Source: SG8-41 sp036397875 (GTDB lineage Bacteria; Pseudomonadota; Gammaproteobacteria; Burkholderiales; SG8-41). From it: a DNA stretch of 24,022 nucleotides. The stretch lies in contig DASWIC010000041.1 in NCBI GenBank assembly GCA_036397875.1, positions 1 to 24,022 on the forward strand, in the 5' to 3' direction. The position numbers and the translations under genes were made by a program. Position 1 is the first letter of the stretch, and each line of letters opens with the position of its first letter. Shown in pieces: positions 7,296 to 14,238 of this stretch. A model generated the notes under the pieces. That model had not been told where the DNA came from, searched no databases, and saw only the letters and a list, made by a program, of their open reading frames with translations.

Positions 7296-8426
7296 CTATC
7301 CGGCGCCGCGCCTGCGCGCGCTGAGGGCATAGATCAGAAAGCCGGTCGCGAGCAGCGGCCACAACTCGGACAGCGCGCGCATGATGCCGGAGAAATTCAG
7401 GAAGTGGCTCGCGCCGCGCACCAGCAGCTGCGGCGGCACGCTCTGGTAGGGGTTGACCGGCGCGAGATTGATCGCGACCGTCGCGGCCACGATGCACGCC
7501 ACCGCGGCGGCGAGTTGCACCGGCCGGGTCAGCCGCACCGCACCCCACAACAGGATCCACCCCGCGCACAACCCGAGCAGAACGCCCGGCGTGAGCCAGG
7601 CCAGCGGGGCGGACACCCGAACGAACGCGAAGACATTGATGAACTTCAGGGCGAGCGCCGTGCCGATCACGGCGCCGATCACCAGCATGGGCCGGTCACC
7701 ATTGCGCATGAGCGCGGACAGCATGAGCCCGACGCCCGCCAGGCTGAACAGCACCACCGCCGCCTCGCTGCTCAACGCGAGCCATGGCGTGTGGGTGAGG
7801 TAGTGGGGCAGGTCCAGCGTGGCACGCAGCGCGCCGTTGCCGAACAGTTGCGCCGAGGGATGGAACTGCGTGATGAGCCACAGGCCGACGATCACGAGCC
7901 CGACATCGGCCGGCATGCCGTCCAGGAAGAGGCGGTTGCGCGTGGAGTGGATCCTGCCTCCGATCGGCTGTGCGGGCGCCAGCAACGGCGCGGCCATGGC
8001 GCCGATCAGGGCGCCCAGGCTGTTGGCGAGCAGATCCACGTTGGAGGCGATGCGGGCGGGCATGAAGATCTGGGCGATCTCCATGGCGAGGGAGAGCAAC
8101 GCCGCAGCCAGCGTGGCGGCGAGCGCACCCCGCCCCGGACCGAAGCGCCTGCTCCAGCCTATCGAGAGCAGCAGGCCGAGCGGAATATACGCGGCGAAGT
8201 TCACCGCGATGTCCTGCAGAGTGATGAAGCTCGGCCACGGCGCGGAGAGGAAGTACAGGATTTCCGGCGGCGGCCAGCGCCAGCCGCGAAATGGCCGCAG
8301 GCTGGCGTAGCCGATGACGAGCAGATAAGCTACCGCGAGTATCCACGCGAGCCGCACCGTGTGCGGCGAAAAGCCGGCGCGCGGCTCGTGGGAGTTGTTC
8401 CGTTCGCCCGGCACGGGGTTGGACAT
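7296..8426 (-). CDS. VanZ-family integral membrane protein
   Basis: 376 residues, strongly hydrophobic, with about ten predicted membrane helices. The N-terminal half carries the VanZ-like pattern: first helix LAWILAVAYLLVIGYASL, then LQDIAVNFAAYIPLGLLLSIGW, LSLAMEIAQIFMPARIASNVDLLANSLGALIGA. The second half is another helical bundle without motifs I recognise. VanZ confers low-level teicoplanin resistance in enterococci, but most proteobacterial relatives have no known role, and none should be assumed here. The gene is divergent from the DHH-family gene (53 bases apart) and may be the first gene of the long minus-strand group. Confidence 0.88.
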   Translation of the reverse strand: MSNPVPGERNNSHEPRAGFSPHTVRLAWILAVAYLLVIGYASLRPFRGWRWPPPEILYFLSAPWPSFITLQDIAVNFAAYIPLGLLLSIGWSRRFGPGRGALAATLAAALLSLAMEIAQIFMPARIASNVDLLANSLGALIGAMAAPLLAPAQPIGGRIHSTRNRLFLDGMPADVGLVIVGLWLITQFHPSAQLFGNGALRATLDLPHYLTHTPWLALSSEAAVVLFSLAGVGLMLSALMRNGDRPMLVIGAVIGTALALKFINVFAFVRVSAPLAWLTPGVLLGLCAGWILLWGAVRLTRPVQLAAAVACIVAATVAINLAPVNPYQSVPPQLLVRGASHFLNFSGIMRALSELWPLLATGFLIYALSARRRGAG

Positions 8427-8447
8427 CGGCTAAAGCGAATTGAGGCG

Positions 8448-8462
8448 CGCCCGAACCGGGCG
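8448..8462. repeat. Small hairpin in the divergent VanZ/DHH intergenic region
   Basis: CGCCCG (8448-8453), a 3-base loop AAC and CGGGCG form a perfect 6-bp stem between the two divergent start codons. It may be an operator half-site pair or a chance GC hairpin; no regulator is visible nearby. Confidence 0.3.
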
Positions 8463-8479
8463 TCGCTCTCGAATTCGCC

Positions 8480-9448
8480 ATGCGATTGGTCATGCAATTC
8501 TACGATATCTTCAACGGCGATGCCGACGGCATCTGCGCCCTGCAGCAGTTGCGGCTGGAGGAACCGCGCGCGAGCGTGCTGGTGACGGGCGTCAAGCGCG
8601 ACGTGCGGCTGCTCGAGCGCGTGCAGGCCGCGGCGGGGGACGAGTTGACCGTGCTCGACATATCGCTCAAGTCCAATGCCGGAGCGCTCGCGCGCCTGCT
8701 CGGCGCCGGCGCGCGGCTGCGCTGCTTCGATCACCACGCCGCCGGCGAGCTGCCGCAACACGCCAATCTGAAGGCATTCATCGACACCGCGCCGGACACC
8801 TGCACGAGCTTGATCGTGGACCGTTATCTGGGCGGCCGCCAGCGCCTGTGGGCGGTCGTGGCGGCGTACGGCGACAATCTCGAGGGGCCGGCGCGGCGCG
8901 TTGCGGCGGAGCTCGGCCTGGACGATGTCGAGCGCGAGCGCGTGCGCGAGCTCGGGGAGTGCTTGAACTACAACGCCTACGGCGACAGCGTGGACGACCT
9001 GCACTACCATCCGGCGGACCTGTTCGAGATCCTGAACCGTTACCGCGATCCGCGCGATTTCATCGAGGGCGAGCCGGTCCTCGAGGTGTTGAAAAAAGCC
9101 CTTGCCGACGATTTCGAGCGCGCGCATGCGGTCGCGCCGAGCGCGGCCTCGGCGCATGCCGCGCTGTACGTGCTGCCGGATGCCGCCTGGAGCCGGCGCA
9201 TCCACGGTTTCGTCGCCAATCAGCTCGCCCGCCGCCATCCGCAGCGCGCGGTTGCCATGCTCGTGGGACGGCACGGCGGCTACACCGTGAGCGTGCGCGC
9301 CCCGCTCGAGAAGCCGCGCGGCGCGGACACGCTGTGCCTCAAGTTCGATAGCGGCGGCGGGCGGCAGGCGGCGGCCGGGATCAACTGGCTGCCGGAAGCG
9401 GATTACTCGCGGTTTCTCGCGGAATTCAGCAAGGCGTTTACGGCTTGA
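8480..9448 (+). CDS. DHH-family phosphoesterase
   Basis: 322 residues; a second in-frame ATG at 8492 (MQFYDIFNGDADG) is an equally likely start. The DHH motifs are in order: GDADG (13-17), the aspartate in VLDIS (Asp60), the signature DHH (84-86) and AYGDN (Asp132), which together bind two metal ions. A C-terminal DHHA1-like domain ends with GGGRQAAAG (292-300). The superfamily includes RecJ, NrnA-type nanoRNases and pyrophosphatases. The DHHA1 GGGH motif that contacts nucleic acid in NrnA-like proteins reads GGGR here, so the substrate may differ. This is the only plus-strand gene in the first 13 kb. It is probably soluble and cytoplasmic. Confidence 0.9.
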   Translation: MRLVMQFYDIFNGDADGICALQQLRLEEPRASVLVTGVKRDVRLLERVQAAAGDELTVLDISLKSNAGALARLLGAGARLRCFDHHAAGELPQHANLKAFIDTAPDTCTSLIVDRYLGGRQRLWAVVAAYGDNLEGPARRVAAELGLDDVERERVRELGECLNYNAYGDSVDDLHYHPADLFEILNRYRDPRDFIEGEPVLEVLKKALADDFERAHAVAPSAASAHAALYVLPDAAWSRRIHGFVANQLARRHPQRAVAMLVGRHGGYTVSVRAPLEKPRGADTLCLKFDSGGGRQAAAGINWLPEADYSRFLAEFSKAFTA

Positions 9449-9485
9449 CCTGCAGGGGCGTGATGTGCGAATCACAACCCACGAA

Positions 9486-9857
9486 TCACGCTTCTCCAGG
9501 TGACCGATTTCCGGTCACCCCCTTTGGGCGGTGCCGCGCCGTGAGCAGAAAGCCTTCGAACAGCGCATAAGCGCAGCCCAGCATCCCGACCGCAATGGCC
9601 GTCCCGGCCCACTCCTGCGAGCACGCGCCGACGCAGCTGGTGTAGCGGTGAACGATGTATATCGCGTAGGTCCACGCGAGCGCGTTCGGCACCAGGATCA
9701 GGAAGGCAAACAGCCTGAAGGTCGCGCGCGCGAGCGCGTGCGGAGGAATCTGGGCGCGGAATTGCCCCGAGGCGAACTGCCAGCAGCGCACCGGCACGCC
9801 CGCGAGCGCGATCACCCCCGAGGTCACCGCCAGCGATACGAGCATCGTGTTGATCAT
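9486..9857 (-). CDS. Hypothetical membrane protein (123 aa)
   Basis: 123 residues from the ATG at 9857, with three predicted helices: TMLVSLAVTSGVIALAGV, TFRLFAFLILVPNALAWTYAIYIV and AGTAIAVGMLGCAYALFEGFLL. A short extramembrane segment between helices two and three holds two cysteines (YTSCVGACSQEW). I do not recognise the family. The start overlaps the stop of the upstream membrane protein by four bases (ATGA, 9854-9857), implying translational coupling and a shared role, possibly a heteromeric complex. A longer frame reading upstream to 9947 exists, but that extension is hydrophilic and overlaps the neighbour, so I rejected it. The last residues before the stop (GVTGNRSPGEA) are encoded by a perfect inverted repeat. 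Confidence 0.7.
   Translation of the reverse strand: MINTMLVSLAVTSGVIALAGVPVRCWQFASGQFRAQIPPHALARATFRLFAFLILVPNALAWTYAIYIVHRYTSCVGACSQEWAGTAIAVGMLGCAYALFEGFLLTARHRPKGVTGNRSPGEA
9499..9519. repeat. Perfect inverted repeat at the 3' end of the 9486-9857 gene
   Basis: GGTGACCG (9499-9506), a 5-base loop and CGGTCACC (9512-9519) form a perfect 8-bp stem. It lies between the convergent ends of the DHH gene (stop 9448) and the small membrane protein (stop 9486), inside the latter's last codons. It could end transcription from both sides, although there is no T-run. Confidence 0.5.
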
Positions 9858-10402
9858 GCTTTGGTTCCGGCCGGAACCGGCTTCGCAGCCGCCCTTCGTG
9901 CCGCCTCCAGAACGTTCAATTCGATGGTCGCGAACGCCACCAGCCACAGGGCGGCGTCATACGCGGCGAACCACTCACCGCGCCACAGCCAGACCAATGC
10001 CAACACCCCGAGCCCCGCGTAGAGAGCTGCCGCGGCGGCCGAGTAGCGCACCCGGTGCGCCGAAACGGCGGCGGGACGGCGGACTCCCAGTTCAAGGAGC
10101 ACCACTACCGCGATCCAGAGCAAGCTGTTGGCGGAGTCGAGCCACTCATTATTGTAAAGGAAGCCCGCGGCAGCCACTCCCACCGCCGCGAGCGCGGCGA
10201 GCCGGACGCCGTGCACGGCGGCGAGGATGGTTGGCGCGCGGAGAGCCCCGTTAAAGCCGGTCTCCAGCTGGAACAGCGCGAGAAGAACGAGCCACGCGAT
10301 CGAATCGAGGCCTTCGCCGGGCGTGCCGGAAAGGAGATAGGTCCCGGCATTCAGGACGAGCAGCGCGAACACCGCGCCTTTTAACCACGAGTACGCCGTC
10401 AT
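9854..10402 (-). CDS. Hypothetical membrane protein (182 aa)
   Basis: 182 residues starting MTAYSWLKGAVFALLVLNAG, with five or six predicted helices spread over the whole length (such as LDSIAWLVLLALFQLETGF and VGVAAAGFLYNNEW). I recognise no family motif. The ATG at 10402 is preferred over the TTG at 10405 because GAGGAGGGGAGTTG places a strong Shine-Dalgarno directly in front of it; that sequence belongs to, or copies, the adjacent palindromic repeat. It overlaps the next gene by ATGA. It begins about 33 bases after the stop of the sodium:solute symporter gene, so the three membrane proteins may be one transcription unit. Confidence 0.7.
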   Translation of the reverse strand: MTAYSWLKGAVFALLVLNAGTYLLSGTPGEGLDSIAWLVLLALFQLETGFNGALRAPTILAAVHGVRLAALAAVGVAAAGFLYNNEWLDSANSLLWIAVVVLLELGVRRPAAVSAHRVRYSAAAAALYAGLGVLALVWLWRGEWFAAYDAALWLVAFATIELNVLEAARRAAAKPVPAGTKA

Positions 10403-10425
10403 CAACTCCCCTCCTCGGGCCTCCC

Positions 10426-10470
10426 ACCACCCCGACTACTTCGTAGTCACCCCTCCTCGGGCAGGAGGGG
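10426..10470 (-). repeat. Palindromic repeat, hairpin plus 24-base tail (copy A)
   Basis: Read on the minus strand: hairpin CCCCTCCT-loop-AGGAGGGG (10470-10450), then a 24-base tail that itself folds (GACTAC GAA GTAGTC) and ends GGGGTGGT. The tail aligns without gaps to a second copy at 22521-22563 (shared pattern TG--T-CGAAG-AG-CGGGGTGGT). A further partial repeat, cccctcctcgggcctccc, lies at 10408-10425. The symporter stop codon (10436-10438) and its last 12 codons are inside this element. Confidence 0.75.
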
Positions 10471-11908
10471 AATTCATCGTGTCAGGTGCTCTTAGTGCCT
10501 TATTGCCGTACCACTGCGGCGCGAGCGACCCGAGCAGCATGCCGGCGATGCTCGCCAGCAGGCCCGCGAGCTGCGGCGGGAAGAGCCCGTCGGGGGCGGC
10601 GATCTCGAGCGCGATCCACACGGCGAGCCCGCCCACGATCGCGGCAAGCGCGCCCTGGGCGGTCGCGCGGCGCCAGTAGAGGCCGGCCGCAAGCGGGACG
10701 AATGCCGCGACCAGGGTGACCTTGTAGGCGCCGACCACCATCTCGTAGATGGTCGATTCGGAATTGAGCGCGAACACGGTCACGCCCGCGGCGAACGCGG
10801 CGACGACGATGCGCATCGCCCGCAGGAACGCGCGGTCGTCGAGCTCCCGCCGGAGGAATTTCTTGAGCACGTTTTCGGTGAACGTCACCGAGGGCGCGAG
10901 CAGCGTCCCGCTCGCGGTGCTCATGACCGCCGACAGCAGCGCCCCGAAGAAGAGAACCTGCGCGGTAAGCGGCGTATGGGCGAGGATGAGGGTCGGCAGG
11001 ATCTGCTGGTGATCCTTCTCCATCAGCCGGGCAACCATCTCCGGATCGATGAGGGTCGCCGCGTACGCGAGAAAGATGGGGACGAAGGCGAACAGGAGAT
11101 AAAACGATCCGCCCAGCACCGATCCGGCGACCGCCACGCGCTCGCTGCGGGCGGAGGTCACGCGCTGGAACACGTCCTGCTGCGGGATCGATCCGAACAT
11201 AAGCGTGACGCCGGCTCCGATGAACGCGAGCACGTCGCGCGCCTCCGGCCTCGGCCAGAATTCGAGCTTGCCCGCGGCGTGCGCATGGTTGACCACCGTG
11301 CCGATGCCGCCGGCCTTGTCGGCGACGAGCGTGAAGATGTAGAGCAGGCCCGCGACGATGATCACCGTCTGCACGAAGTTGGTCCAAGCCACCGAGTACA
11401 TGCCGCCCCAAAGCGTGTAGACGAGCACGACCGCGGCGCCGATCACGATCCCGGCGCTCACGCCCACCGCGCCCGCGGTTACGACGTTGAACACCAGCCC
11501 TATCACCACGATCTGCGCCGACAGCCAGCCGAGGTACGAGATCACGATGCACAGGCTCGTCAGCAGCTCGGCAGTCGCGTCGTAGCGCACACGGTAGTAG
11601 TCGCCGATGGTGAGGAGGTCCATGCGGTAGAGCCGGGCGGCGAAGAACAGACCTACGAGAACCAGGCACAGGCTCGAGCCGAACGGGTCGGCGACGATGC
11701 CGCGCAAGCCGTCCTTGATGAACGTGGAGGAGATCCCGAGCACGGTCTCGGAGCCGAACCAGGTGGCGAACACCATCGCGGTCACCACGTAGAGCGGCAG
11801 CGTGCGCCCGGCGACGACGTAGTCGCGGGTATTGTGGACGCCCAGGCCCGCGGCGAGCCCAACGCCGATGGACAGGACGAGGTACAGGATCACGAACGTG
11901 AGCAGCAT
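10436..11908 (-). CDS. Sodium:solute symporter (SSF family)
   Basis: 490 residues with about 12-13 predicted membrane helices. SSF-like features are the N-terminal GVHNTRDYVVAGRTLPLYVV, FATWFGSETVLGISSTFIKDG and LTIGDYYRVRYD, then the core YTLWGGMYSVAWTNFVQTVI and GAGVTLMFGSIPQQDVFQRV. The GSIPQQDVFQR segment matches the substrate/Na+ site region of the family. It would take up a small solute with Na+ across the inner membrane; the solute is not predictable. The last 12 residues (NSPPARGGVTTK) come from a palindromic repeat, so the natural C-terminus may have been replaced or extended. Two small membrane proteins follow downstream. Confidence 0.92.
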   Translation of the reverse strand: MLLTFVILYLVLSIGVGLAAGLGVHNTRDYVVAGRTLPLYVVTAMVFATWFGSETVLGISSTFIKDGLRGIVADPFGSSLCLVLVGLFFAARLYRMDLLTIGDYYRVRYDATAELLTSLCIVISYLGWLSAQIVVIGLVFNVVTAGAVGVSAGIVIGAAVVLVYTLWGGMYSVAWTNFVQTVIIVAGLLYIFTLVADKAGGIGTVVNHAHAAGKLEFWPRPEARDVLAFIGAGVTLMFGSIPQQDVFQRVTSARSERVAVAGSVLGGSFYLLFAFVPIFLAYAATLIDPEMVARLMEKDHQQILPTLILAHTPLTAQVLFFGALLSAVMSTASGTLLAPSVTFTENVLKKFLRRELDDRAFLRAMRIVVAAFAAGVTVFALNSESTIYEMVVGAYKVTLVAAFVPLAAGLYWRRATAQGALAAIVGGLAVWIALEIAAPDGLFPPQLAGLLASIAGMLLGSLAPQWYGNKALRAPDTMNSPPARGGVTTK

Positions 11909-11950
11909 GGGGGGACGAAAGCGTTAGCAGGGCGCTAGAAACCTCTCGTC

Positions 11951-11970
11951 GCTCCCGCGGAGGCGGGAGC
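11951..11970. repeat. Palindromic repeat, GCTCCCGC family (arm 1)
   Basis: GCTCCCGC, a GGAG loop and GCGGGAGC give a perfect 8-bp stem. It is one arm of a pair in the 156-base gap between the symporter and ubiB genes (both minus strand), with the second arm at 12010-12029. The flank GTCGCTCCCGC matches, in reverse, the right side of the copy at 18336. Confidence 0.7.
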
Positions 11971-12009
11971 CCAGAAAACTGAGTGTGGACCGAATCAATG
12001 TCGTACTAG

Positions 12010-12029
12010 ATTCCCGCCTGCGCGGGAAT
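12010..12029. repeat. Palindromic repeat, ATTCCCGC family (arm 2)
   Basis: ATTCCCGC, a CTGC loop and GCGGGAAT give a perfect 8-bp stem. The segment 12012-12032 is identical over 21 bases to 18333-18353 in opposite orientation. With the arm at 11951 it resembles a two-armed dispersed intergenic element (BIME-like). It could act as a bidirectional terminator after ubiB. Confidence 0.75.
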
Positions 12030-12064
12030 GACGTCACTCTCGGGCGACGCAGGTCCACAACCTG

Positions 12065-13582
12065 TTAGAGCTGCGTGACGAGCAGCACGGCGACGAGCGC
12101 CAGCAGTCCCGCGATCAGCGCGAGCAGCCGGGTCTGCGCCTGCTTCTCCTTCAACCGGTCCGCCGTTGCCGGATCGGGCTCACGCGCGGCTTGTCCCGCG
12201 AGCGCCTGGTGCAGGAGCCGCGGCAGCTGCGGCAGCATCGTGCTCCAGTACGGCGCTTCCTCCTTCACGTGCTCGAGGAAGCCGCGCCAGCCGATCCTCT
12301 CGGACATCCAGCGCTCGAGAAAGGGCTTCGCGGTTTCCCACAGGTCGAGGTCGGGGTCGAGCTCGCGCCCCAGGCCTTCGATATTGAGGAGCGTCTTTTG
12401 CAGCAGCACGAGTTGGGGCTGGACCTGGATGTTGAAACGGCGCGAGGTCTGGAACAACCGCAGCAGCACGCGCCCGAACGATATTTCCTTCAGGGGCTTC
12501 GCGAAGATCGGCTCGCACACGGCGCGGATCGCGGCCTCGAAGTCGTCCACGCGCGTGTCCCTGGGCGCCCAGCCGGACTCGATGTGCACCTGCGCGACGC
12601 GCCGGTAGTCGCGGCGGAAGAAGGCGAGGAAGTTCTGCGCGAGATAGTTCTTGTCGAGCTCGGTCAGCGTGCCCATGATCCCGAAGTCGAGCGCGACGTA
12701 TCGCCCGTCGGGCGTGACCAGGATGTTCCCCGGGTGCATGTCGGCGTGGAAGTAGCCGTCGCGAAAGATCTGCGTGAAGCAGATCTCCACCCCGGCCCGC
12801 GAGAGCCGCGGCAGGTCGACCCCCTGCGCCCGCAGCGCGGCGACCTGCGAAACCGGAGTTCCGTGCATGCGCTCCATCACCATGACCTCGCTCGTGCAGT
12901 AGTCCCAGTAGACCTGCGGCACTAGCAGGAGCGGTGAGCCCTCGAAGTTGCGCCGGAGCTGGCTCGCGTTGGAGGCTTCGCGCAGAAGGTCGAGCTCGAC
13001 CTCGAGATGCTTCGCGAACTCGTCCACCACCTCGTGCGGGCGCAGCCGCTTGCCGTCGGCCCACAGCCACTCGATCAGCGCAGCGCCCGCATGGAGCAGC
13101 GCGAGGTCCCCGGCGATCACGGCCGCGATACCCGGGCGCAGCACCTTGACCGCGACCTCGGTGCCGTCGGGCAGGCGCGCAATGTGCACTTGGGCCACCG
13201 ATGCGCTCGCCATCGGCTCGCGCCCGAACTCGCGGAACACCTGCTCGACCGGACGGCCGTAGACGCGGGTGAGCGTCGCGATCGCGCGCTCGGCGGGGAA
13301 CGGCGGCACCTGGTCTTGCAGCTTCGCCAGCTCGTCGGCGATGTCGGGCGGCAGCAGGTCGCGCCGCGTGGACAGAATCTGGCCGAACTTGACGAAGATC
13401 GGCCCCAGCGCCTCCAGCGCCTGGCGCAGCCGCAACGCGCGCGGCGCCTTGAGCGACCGCCAGAAGAGGACCGCGCCGATCAACGCGCGAAGCCCGGCAA
13501 CCCGCTCGTGCCCGAGAATGAACTCGTCGAGTCCGTAGCGGATGCTGACCGACAGGATACGGAGCAGGCGCAATAGCAGCAT
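12065..13582 (-). CDS. ubiB: UbiB, ubiquinone biosynthesis ABC1/ADCK-type kinase
   Basis: 505 residues from the ATG at 13582. A longer frame reaches 13720, but those 46 extra residues are unlike UbiB and would run into the divergent gene. Atypical-kinase motifs are present: KxGQ motif FVKFGQILSTR (65-68), Ala-rich loop ASASVAQVH (125-133), lysine in VAVKVLRPG (146), catalytic loop HADMHPGNILV (279-286) and DFG (299-301). A C-terminal membrane anchor (LLALIAGLLALVAVLLVTQL) is seen. UbiB is an ATPase/kinase-like protein needed for ubiquinone synthesis and lipid handling at the membrane. Here it is separated from ubiJ by a three-gene cassette on the other strand, so it needs its own promoter in 13583-13677. 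The last genes of the usual cluster are not seen after it. Confidence 0.95.
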   Translation of the reverse strand: MLLLRLLRILSVSIRYGLDEFILGHERVAGLRALIGAVLFWRSLKAPRALRLRQALEALGPIFVKFGQILSTRRDLLPPDIADELAKLQDQVPPFPAERAIATLTRVYGRPVEQVFREFGREPMASASVAQVHIARLPDGTEVAVKVLRPGIAAVIAGDLALLHAGAALIEWLWADGKRLRPHEVVDEFAKHLEVELDLLREASNASQLRRNFEGSPLLLVPQVYWDYCTSEVMVMERMHGTPVSQVAALRAQGVDLPRLSRAGVEICFTQIFRDGYFHADMHPGNILVTPDGRYVALDFGIMGTLTELDKNYLAQNFLAFFRRDYRRVAQVHIESGWAPRDTRVDDFEAAIRAVCEPIFAKPLKEISFGRVLLRLFQTSRRFNIQVQPQLVLLQKTLLNIEGLGRELDPDLDLWETAKPFLERWMSERIGWRGFLEHVKEEAPYWSTMLPQLPRLLHQALAGQAAREPDPATADRLKEKQAQTRLLALIAGLLALVAVLLVTQL

Positions 13583-13677
13583 CCGGCGATTGTAACCGTC
13601 GCCTTTCGGCGGCGGGAAGCGCGCGGCATACCACGTCATTGGCGGTGCGTCGAAGCAATCGGTATCATCGAGAGGCT

Positions 13678-14238
13678 GTGTCGACCAAGCCCCAACAATC
13701 TCCTTTCCTGACACGATCAACGACCCGGCTCGCCTGCCGTTTCGCCCCGCTCGGCGGCCTTTTTCTGTGGTTATTGGGGCTGCCGCCGGCCGCCGCGGCG
13801 CAGCCGCCGACCACCGTGGGGTGGATCGAGCGTGTGAAGCTCGGCGCGGACGGGCTCGTCGTGGCCGCGAAGCTCGATACCGGAGCCGACACTTCCTCCC
13901 TGCATGCGGAGAACATCCGGTGGGAGATACGCGCCGACGGGGAGTGGGTCGCCTTTGACGTCATCGGCGCGGCCGGCGAGACGGTCAGGCTCCAGCACAA
14001 GGTGGTGCGCATCGCGCGCATCAAGCGCGACTCCGGACCCGCGCAAAAGCGCCCCACCATCGTGATGGGGGTGTGCCTCGGCACCGTCTATGAGCTGACC
14101 GAAGTGAACCTCACGGACCGCAGCCGCTTCAACTACGAGATGCTCATCGGCCGCAGCTTTCTCGCGCGGCGCTTCGCGGTGGACCCCGCGCGCACCCATA
14201 CGGTCGAGCCGGCTTGCGGGGAAGCGCGGCGCCGGTGA
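13678..14238 (+). CDS. Secreted retropepsin-like aspartic protease (annotated elsewhere as 'ATP-dependent zinc protease', RimB-like)
   Basis: 186 residues from the GTG at 13678, with a GAGAGG Shine-Dalgarno just upstream; a TTG at 13639 would add 13 residues in front of the signal peptide. There is a basic N-region, then a hydrophobic core GGLFLWLLGLPPAAAA, which suggests export with cleavage before QPPTTVGW. The mature part is a retropepsin-type domain with the catalytic DTGAD (67-71) followed by SSLHAENI, and a C-terminal LIGRSFLARRFAVD. Only one DTGA motif is present, so the active enzyme should be a dimer. RimB, a relative, trims glutamate tails added by RimK to ribosomal protein S6, but the signal peptide places this one outside the cytoplasm. 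The stop overlaps the next start by four bases (GTGA). Confidence 0.85.
   Translation: MSTKPQQSPFLTRSTTRLACRFAPLGGLFLWLLGLPPAAAAQPPTTVGWIERVKLGADGLVVAAKLDTGADTSSLHAENIRWEIRADGEWVAFDVIGAAGETVRLQHKVVRIARIKRDSGPAQKRPTIVMGVCLGTVYELTEVNLTDRSRFNYEMLIGRSFLARRFAVDPARTHTVEPACGEARRR

Noticed and set aside
7296..8426. Glycopeptide resistance gene (VanZ)
   Set aside because: Only general VanZ-family similarity is visible; no vanA/H/X/S/R genes accompany it, and most proteobacterial members have no resistance role.
11939..12064. Insertion sequence or CRISPR-like array between symporter and ubiB
   Set aside because: Only two palindromic arms with different spacers and no transposase or repeat-spacer periodicity are present.
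13639..13677. TTG start for the retropepsin-like gene
   Set aside because: It would place 13 charged residues before an otherwise normal signal peptide; the GTG at 13678 has a GAGAGG Shine-Dalgarno and gives a standard N-terminus.
13583..13720. 46-codon N-terminal extension of UbiB
   Set aside because: The residues do not resemble UbiB, and the typical family start MLLLRLLRILSVSIRYGL is at 13582.
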